From Jatrophihabitans endophyticus (lineage in GTDB: Bacteria > Actinomycetota > Actinomycetes > Mycobacteriales > Jatrophihabitantaceae), in contig NZ_FQVU01000003.1 of the NCBI RefSeq assembly GCF_900129455.1, forward strand, positions 868,001 through 932,000: a stretch of 64,000 nt of DNA. Direction: 5' to 3'. The translations under genes were made by a program, and so were the position numbers. The notes under the pieces were generated by a model. That model made no database searches, was not told the origin of the DNA, and was given only the letters and a program-made list of their open reading frames with translations. Of this stretch, positions 19,998 to 27,269 are shown in pieces (the first letter of the stretch is position 1; every line of letters starts with the position of its first letter).

Positions 19998-21035
19998 ATG
20001 TCCGTGCACCGGGTCGTCGTGCTCCTGCTGCCGCCCGTGGTGGGCTTCGACGCGACCATCCCGCCGCAGCTGTTCGGGGCCGCGGTCACCGACGAGGGCG
20101 CGCCGCTCTACGACGTGGTCACCGCCGGGCTCACCACCGACCCGGTCGTCACCGAGTCGGGGTACGCCATCGTGCCGTCGGCCGACGCCGGCGCACTCGC
20201 CACCGCCGACACCGTGCTCGTGCCCGGCACCCGCTACCACGGGCCGCGCTACGAGGGCATCGTGCCGGCCGAGCTGGCCGCGGCGCTGCGTCTCGTCCGC
20301 CCCGGAACCCGGCTCGTCTCGATCTGCACCGGTGCGTTCGTCCTCGCCGCGGCGGGTCTGCTCGACGGCCGCCCCGCCACCACGCACTGGGCCTACGGCG
20401 ACGCACTGCGCACGCTCTACCCCGAGGTGCGCCTCGACGCCGACCTGCTGTTCGTGGACGACGGCGACGTGCTCACCTCCGCCGGCGTGGCGGCGGGCGT
20501 CGACCTGTGCCTGCACCTCATCCGTCGCGACCACGGCACCGTGGTCGCGAACCGGGCCGCGCGGCAGTGCGTGGTGCCGCCCTGGCGCGACGGGGGACAG
20601 GCGCAGTTCATCGAACGACCGCTGCCCGGGCCCGCGCAGGACTCCACCGCAGCGGCCCGGGACTGGGCGCTCGGCCACCTCGGCGAGGCGATCGACGTCG
20701 CGCGGCTCGCCGCCGAGGCGCGCATGAGCGTGCGGACGTTCAACCGCCGGTTCCGCGCCGAGACGGGACGGCCGCCGGGAACCTGGCTCGCCGAGCAGCG
20801 TCTGGAGCACGCCCGCCGGCTGCTCGAGGGCACCGACCTGGCCGTGGACGACGTGGCCCGCCGCGCCGGCCTCGGCACCGGGGCAGCGTTGCGACTGCGT
20901 ATGCGCGACGCGGTCGGGCTGTCGCCGACGGCCTACCGCCGGCGGTTCCGCGGCACGCCCACCGGCGACGGATCCGGTCAGCCGAGGTCGTCGCTGCCGA
21001 AGGTGTCGCAGCGCGACGGCGCGCCGGTGCGGTAG
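19998..21035 (+). CDS. AraC-family regulator with DJ-1/PfpI-like sensor domain
   Basis: Transcriptional regulator of the GlxA/FtrA type. In the 345-residue product, residues 1-190 are a class I amidotransferase-like domain with the nucleophile-elbow sequence SICTGAFVLAAAGLLDGRPATTHW. Residues 215-315 hold two helix-turn-helix motifs (IDVARLAAEARMSVRTFNRRFRAETG and VDDVARRAGLGTGAALRLRMRDAVG), the standard AraC DNA-binding domain. It is divergent from the MFS gene and probably its regulator. The 3' end overlaps the convergent zinc peptidase gene by 58 bp. Confidence 0.88.
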   Translation: MSVHRVVVLLLPPVVGFDATIPPQLFGAAVTDEGAPLYDVVTAGLTTDPVVTESGYAIVPSADAGALATADTVLVPGTRYHGPRYEGIVPAELAAALRLVRPGTRLVSICTGAFVLAAAGLLDGRPATTHWAYGDALRTLYPEVRLDADLLFVDDGDVLTSAGVAAGVDLCLHLIRRDHGTVVANRAARQCVVPPWRDGGQAQFIERPLPGPAQDSTAAARDWALGHLGEAIDVARLAAEARMSVRTFNRRFRAETGRPPGTWLAEQRLEHARRLLEGTDLAVDDVARRAGLGTGAALRLRMRDAVGLSPTAYRRRFRGTPTGDGSGQPRSSLPKVSQRDGAPVR

Positions 21036-21898
21036 CCGGTCAGCAACCACTTCTCGCGCTGCGCCGAGGTGCCGTGGGTGAAGCTGGAGGTGTCGACCTT
21101 CCCGCCGCCGAGGTTGCGCTGGATGAAGTCGTCGCCGATCCGCTTCGCGGCGTCGAGCGCGTTGGCGAGATCCTCGTCGCTGATGTCGGTGATGAGCGCG
21201 GGCCCCGACGCGGTCGGCTCGGTGGCGTGCTTCGCCCACACGCCGGCGTAGCAGTCGGCCTGCAGCTCGAGGCGGACCGAGTCCGACTTCGGGCCCGAGC
21301 GGGTGCGCACCTTGGCCTCGGTGCCGAGCAGGTCCTGCACGTGGTGGCCGTACTCGTGGGCGAGCACGTAGGCGTTGACGAACGGCCCGCCCGCAGCGCC
21401 GAAGTCCGTCCTGAGCTGGTCGTAGAAGTCCAGGTCGATGTACACCAGATCGTCCGAGGGGCAGTAGAACGGGCCGGCGCCGCTGTCGGCGGTGCCGCAG
21501 CCGGTCGACACGCCGCCGGTGAACCACACCGTGTCGGCCTCCTGGTAGCGCGCGCCCAGGGCCGGCAACGCCGCGGTCCAGTAGTCCTGGATCGAGTTGA
21601 TGTCGGCGACGACGGCGCATTCGAGCGTGCGGTTGGCGTCGGCGCCGGTGCGGCACTCGCGCTGGACGTCTCGGTTGTCGGCCGTCGCCGGCTGCCCGTC
21701 GCTGCCGAGGCCGCCGAGGACGCTCGTCGCCTGCGACGCGTCGCCGCCCCCGCCGAGGAGCGAGACGAGCAGGTAGACCACCACGCCCACGACACCGAGG
21801 CCGCCGCCGGCGATGGTGCCGCGGCCGCCGGGTATGCCGCCGCCTCGGGTGTCGGACACCTCGGACGTGTCGAGGTCTGCGGAGTCGTTGTACTTCAC
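20978..21898 (-). CDS. Neutral zinc metallopeptidase (YpfJ family), membrane-anchored
   Basis: Probable extracytoplasmic zinc peptidase. The 306-residue product has a Gly-rich N-terminus, one membrane segment (GLGVVGVVVYLLVSLLGG, about residues 33-50) and a peptidase domain with HEYGHHVQDLLG near residue 181, where the two His of HExxH bind zinc; LELQADCYAGVWA supplies the downstream acidic ligand region. Cysteines in QRECRTG, LECAVV, STGCGT and FYCPSD could form disulfides outside the cell. The GTG start has TACCGT 6 nt upstream, suggesting a leaderless transcript. Confidence 0.88.
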   Translation of the reverse strand: MKYNDSADLDTSEVSDTRGGGIPGGRGTIAGGGLGVVGVVVYLLVSLLGGGGDASQATSVLGGLGSDGQPATADNRDVQRECRTGADANRTLECAVVADINSIQDYWTAALPALGARYQEADTVWFTGGVSTGCGTADSGAGPFYCPSDDLVYIDLDFYDQLRTDFGAAGGPFVNAYVLAHEYGHHVQDLLGTEAKVRTRSGPKSDSVRLELQADCYAGVWAKHATEPTASGPALITDISDEDLANALDAAKRIGDDFIQRNLGGGKVDTSSFTHGTSAQREKWLLTGYRTGAPSRCDTFGSDDLG

Positions 21899-21904
21899 CC
21901 GGTG

Positions 21905-21910
21905 ACGGTA
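21905..21910 (-). promoter_or_regulatory. -10 hexamer TACCGT of leaderless metallopeptidase gene
   Basis: TACCGT on the minus strand ends 6 nt before the GTG start. No ribosome binding site lies in between. Confidence 0.45.
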
Positions 21911-21993
21911 TCCTCGATGCCGTGATCCTGACCGAGAGGTGACGCGCGCGCCGTCCGTATCGCCCGCCGCCCCCTCGTGCCTGGAGCCCCACC

Positions 21994-23613
21994 ATGATCA
22001 CTGCCCACGACCTCGAACTGCGTGCCGGCGCCCGCATCCTGCTCGAGCCGACGACGCTGCGCGTCCAGGCCGGTGACCGCATCGGCCTCGTCGGTCGTAA
22101 CGGGGCCGGCAAGACGACGAGCCTGCGGGTGCTCGCCGGCGAGACGCTGCCCCACGGTGGCCGGCTCGAGGTGACGAGTCCGGTCGGCTACCTGCCGCAG
22201 GACCCCCGCGACGGCGATCTCGCCGTGCTGGCCCGCGACCGCGTGCTGTCCGCCCGCGGCCTCGACACGCTCGTCACCGACATCGCCAAGGCACAGGTCG
22301 CCCTGGCCGAACGTCCGGACGACGACGCGCTGCTGCGCCGCTACGGGTCGTTGGAGGAGCGCTTCACCGCGCTGGGTGGGTACGCGGCCGAGAGCGAGGC
22401 GGCGCGCATCTGCGCGAACCTCGGCCTGCCCGACCGGGTGCTCGCGCAGCCGCTGTCGACGCTCTCGGGCGGCCAGCGCCGCCGCGTCGAGCTCGCCCGG
22501 ATCCTGTTCGCCGACTCCGGGGCCGAGCCGACCACCCTCCTGCTGGACGAGCCGACGAACCACCTGGACGCCGACTCCATCACCTGGCTGCGCGACTTCC
22601 TCAAGCAGCACACCGGCGGGCTGATCCTCATCAGCCACGACGTCGAGCTGCTCGACGCCGTCGTCAACAAGGTCTGGTACCTCGACGCCAACCGCTCGGC
22701 GGTCGACGCCTACAACGTCGACTGGAAGACCTATCTCAAACAGCGCGAGGCCGACGAGAAGCGTCGGGTGCGGGAGCGGGCCAACGCCGAGCGCAAGATC
22801 GAGACGCTCACCCGGCAGGCGGACAAGATGCGGGCGAAGGCGACGAAGGCCCGCGCTGCGCACCAGATGGACCGCCGCGCCGCCGCGCTGTCCGCCGGGC
22901 TCGCCGAGGTGCGCCAGCACGACAAGGTCGCCCGGCTGCGCTTCCCGGCGCCCGCGGCGTGCGGGAAGACGCCGCTCACCGCCGAGGGGCTGTCCAAGTC
23001 CTACGGCTCGCTGGAGGTGTTCGCCGGCGTCGACCTCGCCATCGACCGCGGCGCCCGCGTCGTCGTGCTGGGTCTCAACGGCGCCGGCAAGACCACGCTG
23101 CTGCGGCTGCTGTCGGGCCTGGAACCGCCCGACACCGGCGCGGTCGTGCCCGGGCACGGGCTGCGGCTCGGCTACTACGCCCAGGAGCACGAGACGCTGG
23201 ACCACGACCGCACCATCCTGGAGAACATGCGCACGTCGGCGTCCAGCGTGGGGCGCGCCGACCTCAACGACACCGAGCTGCGCAAGATCCTGGGCGCCTT
23301 CCTGTTCAGCGGTGACGACGTCGACAAGCCGGCCGGGGTGCTCTCGGGCGGCGAGAAGACCCGGCTCGCACTGGCGATGCTCGTCACCGGCGCGGCCAAC
23401 GTGCTGCTGCTCGACGAGCCGACGAACAACCTCGACCCGGTCAGCCGGGAGCAGGTGCTCGACGCGTTGCACACGTTCGCCGGCGCGATCGTGCTCGTCA
23501 CGCACGACGAGGGCGCGGTCGAGGCACTGGCCCCCGAGAAGGTGATCATGCTGCCCGACGGCGTCGAGGACCAGTGGAGCGCCGAGCTCACCGATCTCAT
23601 CACGCTCGCCTGA
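21994..23613 (+). CDS. ABC-F family ATPase
   Basis: Soluble protein with two ABC cassettes and no membrane part, expected to act on the ribosome. The 539-residue protein has Walker A GRNGAGKTT (about residue 35) and GLNGAGKTT (about residue 361), signatures LSGGQRRRVELAR and LSGGEKTRLALA, and Walker B LLLDEPTNHLD and LLLDEPTNNLD. Between the cassettes lies a charged helical linker (residues ~245-300, rich in Lys/Arg), the part that reaches the peptidyl-tRNA site in this family. Whether it is a translation factor or gives antibiotic resistance cannot be told. It is followed by the small HTH gene, as in mycobacteria. Confidence 0.9.
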   Translation: MITAHDLELRAGARILLEPTTLRVQAGDRIGLVGRNGAGKTTSLRVLAGETLPHGGRLEVTSPVGYLPQDPRDGDLAVLARDRVLSARGLDTLVTDIAKAQVALAERPDDDALLRRYGSLEERFTALGGYAAESEAARICANLGLPDRVLAQPLSTLSGGQRRRVELARILFADSGAEPTTLLLDEPTNHLDADSITWLRDFLKQHTGGLILISHDVELLDAVVNKVWYLDANRSAVDAYNVDWKTYLKQREADEKRRVRERANAERKIETLTRQADKMRAKATKARAAHQMDRRAAALSAGLAEVRQHDKVARLRFPAPAACGKTPLTAEGLSKSYGSLEVFAGVDLAIDRGARVVVLGLNGAGKTTLLRLLSGLEPPDTGAVVPGHGLRLGYYAQEHETLDHDRTILENMRTSASSVGRADLNDTELRKILGAFLFSGDDVDKPAGVLSGGEKTRLALAMLVTGAANVLLLDEPTNNLDPVSREQVLDALHTFAGAIVLVTHDEGAVEALAPEKVIMLPDGVEDQWSAELTDLITLA

Positions 23614-23656
23614 TCGCTCCCGGCGCTCGCCCGTCCGCCCGCCCGCCGTGAGCCGC

Positions 23657-23662
23657 TACCGT
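23657..23662 (+). promoter_or_regulatory. -10-like hexamer TACCGT before small ORF
   Basis: TACCGT ends 8 nt before a GTG that opens a 37-codon reading frame. The spacing matches the leaderless promoters elsewhere in the window. Confidence 0.35.
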
Positions 23663-23670
23663 CGGTCGGT

Positions 23671-23784
23671 GTGATCGAAGCGCTGATCGATGACACCCGC
23701 CACTGGCACGAAATAGCCGGTTGCCCGATCGGCCCGTGGGGCAATCGGGACATTGGGTCCGGCGTCGTCGTCGACCCGTGCTGA
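23671..23784 (+). CDS. Possible small leaderless ORF, 37 codons
   Basis: Unrecognised and unproven. The frame starts at a GTG placed like the window's leaderless starts and encodes 37 residues beginning VIEALIDDTRHWHEIAG and ending GSGVVVDPC. It contains an ATA codon, which is rare here, and an inverted repeat (TTGCCC with a later GGGCAA). It lies in the 250-bp space between the ABC-F gene and the small HTH gene, which holds no other gene. It could be a leader peptide, a small protein or chance. Confidence 0.25.
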   Translation: MIEALIDDTRHWHEIAGCPIGPWGNRDIGSGVVVDPC

Positions 23785-23863
23785 TCGCGTCCGCATGATC
23801 TTGTCGCCCCCGCGCGCGGGGTAGTAGTACTGGCGCTCTCACGACACGCACGAAGGGGACGCC

Positions 23864-24103
23864 ATGACCGCGCTGAAGAAGGGCGCTCGCATCACCGGCT
23901 CCGAGCGGACCAAGCTCGCGAGTGACCTGCGCAAGGCCTACGACAAGGGCAAGAGCATCCGCGAGCTCGCGGACACCCATGGTCGCTCGTATGGCTTCGT
24001 CCACCGGGTGCTCTCCGAGTCGGGCACGACGCTGCGCGGCCGGGGCGGCGCCACCCGCAGCAAGAGCAAGAACGGCAAGGCGCGCGTCACCAAGTCCTCA
24101 TGA
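23864..24103 (+). CDS. Small helix-turn-helix protein
   Basis: A 79-residue basic protein with one helix-turn-helix: SERTKLASDLRKAYDKGKSI followed by RELADTHGRSYGFVHRVLSE. A Lys/Arg/Gly/Ser-rich tail follows (RGRGGATRSKSKNGKARV). It is a conserved actinobacterial family, probably a DNA-binding protein, with no known targets that I can name. The ATG is preceded by GAAGGGG. Mycobacteria have a similar small gene (Rv1473A, from memory) in the same place after the ABC-F gene. Confidence 0.85.
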   Translation: MTALKKGARITGSERTKLASDLRKAYDKGKSIRELADTHGRSYGFVHRVLSESGTTLRGRGGATRSKSKNGKARVTKSS

Positions 24104-24144
24104 GGTGCCGGCGGCCGGTCCCGGCCGCGGCCGTGGTGTCCCGC

Positions 24145-24150
24145 TAGGCT
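24145..24150 (+). promoter_or_regulatory. -10 hexamer TAGGCT before crotonase gene
   Basis: TAGGCT ends 7 nt before an in-frame ATC codon at 24158. The same hexamer precedes the leaderless PAP2 gene. This placement is the main reason to suspect ATC as start codon. Confidence 0.5.
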
Positions 24151-24157
24151 CTCGGGC

Positions 24158-24976
24158 ATCGACACCACCGACACCACCACGACGTTCGAGGTCGACCCCG
24201 CCGCCGGGCTGCGGGTCGAGCACACCACCGACCGCGCGACGATCACCCTCGCGCGACCCGACCGGCTCAACTGCCAGTCACCGGTCATGTGGGACGAGCT
24301 GACGCGCGTGCGCACCCAGCTGCCGGCGACCGTCCGAGTCGTCGTCCTCCGCGGGGAGGGGCGCGCGTTCTCGGCCGGGCTCGACCGCGAGCTGGTCTCG
24401 CCGGATCACCCGCAGGGGTTGCTGCGCATCCCGCGCCTGCCGCGCGAGGAGGCCACCGGCCTCATCGAGGGTTGGCAGCGTGCCTTCGACTGGACCTCCC
24501 GGCCCGATCTCGTCAGCGTCGCCGCGGTGCAGGGGCATGCCATCGGCGGCGGCTTCCAGCTCGCCCTCGGCGCCGACATCCGCATCGTGGCCGACGACGT
24601 GCAGTTCTGCATGGCCGAGCCGATGCTCGGCATCGTGCCCGACCTCGGTGGCACCAAGCGCCTGGTCGACCTGATCGGCTACTCGCGCGCCGCGGAGCTG
24701 TGCCTGACCGGGCGGCGCGTCGGTGCCGAGGAGGCGCTGCGCGTCGGCCTCGCTTCGGCCAGCGTGCCGGTCGCGGAGCTCGACGCCGCGGTCGAGCAGA
24801 CGGTCACGGCGCTGCTCGCCATCGGCCGCGACGCCTCGGCCGAGACGAAGGCGCTGCTCCGTGCCGCCGCCTCCCGCACGCAGGACGAGCAGCAGGCAGC
24901 CGAGCGCGAGGCCCAGTACCGCCGGTTGCGGGCCCTCGCCGGGCTGCTCGGCGAGGACGGCCCCGGCGGCGCCTAG
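24158..24976 (+). CDS. Enoyl-CoA hydratase/isomerase (crotonase) family, unusual start
   Basis: Crotonase-fold enzyme acting on an acyl-CoA. Conserved parts are VVVLRGEGRAFSAGLD (first oxyanion-hole segment), VQGHAIGGGFQLALGADIRI (second), and EPMLGIVPDLGGTKRLVDLIG, with a Glu and an Asp at the positions used for catalysis. The first ATG (24287) would delete the first beta strands: in-frame sequence upstream (VEHTTDRATITLARPDRLN) is clearly crotonase. No ATG, GTG or TTG exists in that extension before the preceding in-frame stop. I place the start at the ATC that sits 7 nt after TAGGCT; CTG within the extension is an alternative. Product about 272 residues. Confidence 0.8.
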   Translation: MDTTDTTTTFEVDPAAGLRVEHTTDRATITLARPDRLNCQSPVMWDELTRVRTQLPATVRVVVLRGEGRAFSAGLDRELVSPDHPQGLLRIPRLPREEATGLIEGWQRAFDWTSRPDLVSVAAVQGHAIGGGFQLALGADIRIVADDVQFCMAEPMLGIVPDLGGTKRLVDLIGYSRAAELCLTGRRVGAEEALRVGLASASVPVAELDAAVEQTVTALLAIGRDASAETKALLRAAASRTQDEQQAAEREAQYRRLRALAGLLGEDGPGGA

Positions 24977-25027
24977 CGCGTCCGGACGTCCCGGGCGTCG
25001 AGCGCGGCGGCGGCTCCGCGGGATTTG

Positions 25028-25109
25028 TCCGACGGGCCGTATGCAGGCCGTGTACGGGCCGTATACGGGCCGTGTGCAGCCCGCACACGGGCCGTGTGAC
25101 ACCGTCGGA
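25028..25109. repeat. Degenerate 11-bp tandem repeats framed by inverted repeat
   Basis: Five close copies of GGGCCGTRTRC (25034-25100), one of them reversed, lie between TCCGAC and GTCGGA. The reversed copy forms a hairpin with its neighbour: CCGTGTGC, 5 nt, GCACACGG (25070-25090). It lies between the convergent crotonase and transglutaminase-like genes, so it probably ends transcription from both sides. It marks the left border of the accessory block. Confidence 0.6.
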
Positions 25110-25121
25110 TCGTCGCCTGGG

Positions 25122-27269
25122 CTAGGTTCGGCGACCGCGTCGGCCACCGTGCCGGCGCAGCGGTCGCGGGTCGAGGGCAGCCCGCACGCGCCGCCACGCG
25201 GGGAGGTCCGCACGCACCCGCCGGCCGACCGTGTCGGCGAGACGCCAGGCCGACGCCGCTTCCTGCGGACCCGCTGCCTCCGGGGCGTACCCCGCGTGGT
25301 CGAGGAGCCGGCCGAGGGCGCGCACGTCGTCGCGCACCGGCCGGGGCGCGCTCGCGGCGACCTCGCTCGTGGTGCGGCCGCGCGGCGGGTGCCGGCCCGC
25401 CTCGGTGAGCCGGTCCACCGCCTCGCGCCACGCGCCGTGGATCGCGTGGGCGGGCACGGGTGCGCGCCGACGTCGCCGTCGGCGACCGGCCTTGACCCCG
25501 GGCGGCGTGGCCAGCAGCAGCACCAGCACGAGCGCCGCGCCGCCGGCGACGGTGAGCGTGCTGCCCGAGCCGGGTCGCGTGCGGTCGGCGTCCGGCCGGG
25601 GTGTCGGCGGTGCCGGGGTGGTCGGCGGCACGCTCGGGGTCGGGGTGGTCGACGGGCTCGCCGACGGGTTCGCACCGGCGGGCGCGGGGCGGCGGTTCGC
25701 GGCGCTCGCGGGGCGGGTGGGGGTGGGATCGAAGGAGACCCAGCCCGCGCGGGCGAAGCGGACCTGGGGCCATGCCTGCACGTCGGCGCCGGAGATGGTG
25801 AACTGCCGGCCTGATTTTGCGTAACGCGGCGCAAATCCGAGGACGAGGCGTGACTCGTAACCGAGAGCACGCGCCATCACCGCGAAGGCGCTCGCGTACT
25901 GCTCGCTCGTACCGAGGTGCCTGCCCTTGGCCTGCAGCAGCGTCTGGATCTGGAAGTAGCCGCTCCCGCTCGGGGCCCGGTCGGTGTCGTCCACGAAGAA
26001 GTCGTCCGTGCGCAACAGGTTCTGCAGTCCCTGCAGCCGCACCGAGTCGGGGCCGCGCCCGCTGCGGCGCGCGAAGGCGGTGACCGCGGCCGGCACCGCG
26101 ACGCCGCTCGCGCTCGACACCGGTCCGCTGCGTCGTACCGCATGATCGGCGGCCAGGACCGGCGTGGGTGTGGTCTCGGTGCCACCGCTGATCCGGTAGC
26201 GCGTCGGATAGGCCACGCCCCCCGGCACCACGATGTCGCCCGTCGTCTCGTCGACGCCGAGGTCGCCGCGGTCGAGTGCGGTCGGCCGGTCCGGACGCAC
26301 CAGCCAGCTCAGCGCCCGCGGGTTCGTCGCGGTGACGTCGACGGTCACCGGATGCCGTGGCGGCGTCGCCTGCAGCACCCGGCCGGCCCGCCGGAAACGG
26401 GCGTCGCCGGTCCAGGTGCGTCCGGTGAAGTCGGGAAGCGTGACCAGCGTCAACCGCGGCACCCGCCGCGACGACGTCCCCTGCAGCCGCACCGTCTCGA
26501 CGCCGCGGGCGAACGCCGGGTACTGCTGCATCGGGTCGGTCGCGTTGCGCGGGCGCAGCGGCGGGGCGACGAGGTTGCGGGCGTCGGCCGAGCGGGCGTC
26601 CACGGCGGGAAGGTGTGGGGCGAACGCGCTCGCGACGAGGGCGCCGGCGGCCACCACCACGGCGGCGGCGAGGACGCGCCCCGGCCGCAGCGGCCCGCGG
26701 CTCGCGGCGAGGGTCGCGCCGACGAGCACGATCACGGGCGCCGCGTACCACGTCGGGGGCGCGCCGACCCCGGCGTCCACCGCCAGCGCGGCGAGCAGGC
26801 AGCCGAGGGCCGGCAGGACGGCGAGCGCGCGGTGCCGGGAGTACGCGGCGAGCAGCGACGCGGTCAACGAGGCGAAGCCGACGAGCAACCCCACCCCGGC
26901 CGTCGTGGGGCCGGTGGGGTCGGCGGGCAGCGCGGACGTGAGCAGCCGGAAGGGCCCGGCGAGCACCGCCGTGCCCGGTCGTGCCACGGCCACAACCGCG
27001 CCGATCGCCACGAGCAGCCCGGCCGCGGCGGCGAGGACGGCGCTCGCCCCCACCCCCCGGGCGGCGCCGACGACCAGGGCCGGGGCGAGCGCACCGGCCA
27101 GCACGGCCGCGACGAGCAGCCCCGGGGCCATGTCGCCGCCGCCGCCGCCGAGGTCGAGGCGCCCGCCGAAGGCCGGCGCGAACGCGAGCCCCGCCGCCGC
27201 CGCGAGCAGGCCGAGCACGGCGAGCCGGACCGACCCACGGACCACCCCGGACGGCCCCGCGCCCCTCAT
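25122..27269 (-). CDS. TgpA-like membrane protein with degenerate transglutaminase domain
   Basis: A 715-residue membrane protein with the TgpA layout: about six or seven N-terminal membrane helices (residues ~10-220), an extracytoplasmic transglutaminase-like domain (~230-515), a Pro/Thr-rich linker, another helix near residue 580 and a C-terminal DUF4129-like segment. In active members the nucleophile sits in G-x-C-E-Q-x-A-S and the His in D-A-H-A-W-P. Here the positions read GTSEQYASAF (about residue 453) and DVQAWPQV (about 495), so Cys is Ser and His is Gln; only the Asp of SFDPTP remains. It is probably catalytically inactive. The ATG overlaps the DUF58 stop, which decides the start. 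Confidence 0.85.
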   Translation of the reverse strand: MRGAGPSGVVRGSVRLAVLGLLAAAAGLAFAPAFGGRLDLGGGGGDMAPGLLVAAVLAGALAPALVVGAARGVGASAVLAAAAGLLVAIGAVVAVARPGTAVLAGPFRLLTSALPADPTGPTTAGVGLLVGFASLTASLLAAYSRHRALAVLPALGCLLAALAVDAGVGAPPTWYAAPVIVLVGATLAASRGPLRPGRVLAAAVVVAAGALVASAFAPHLPAVDARSADARNLVAPPLRPRNATDPMQQYPAFARGVETVRLQGTSSRRVPRLTLVTLPDFTGRTWTGDARFRRAGRVLQATPPRHPVTVDVTATNPRALSWLVRPDRPTALDRGDLGVDETTGDIVVPGGVAYPTRYRISGGTETTPTPVLAADHAVRRSGPVSSASGVAVPAAVTAFARRSGRGPDSVRLQGLQNLLRTDDFFVDDTDRAPSGSGYFQIQTLLQAKGRHLGTSEQYASAFAVMARALGYESRLVLGFAPRYAKSGRQFTISGADVQAWPQVRFARAGWVSFDPTPTRPASAANRRPAPAGANPSASPSTTPTPSVPPTTPAPPTPRPDADRTRPGSGSTLTVAGGAALVLVLLLATPPGVKAGRRRRRRRAPVPAHAIHGAWREAVDRLTEAGRHPPRGRTTSEVAASAPRPVRDDVRALGRLLDHAGYAPEAAGPQEAASAWRLADTVGRRVRADLPAWRRVRAALDPRPLRRHGGRRGRRT

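Noticed and set aside
21994-23613. Calling the ABC-F gene an antibiotic resistance gene
   Set aside because: Sequence alone does not separate resistance ABC-F proteins from housekeeping translation factors, and the gene sits in a conserved housekeeping neighbourhood.
25028-25109. CRISPR-like array
   Set aside because: Repeats are only about 11 bp, directly adjacent without spacers, partly inverted, and there are no cas genes.
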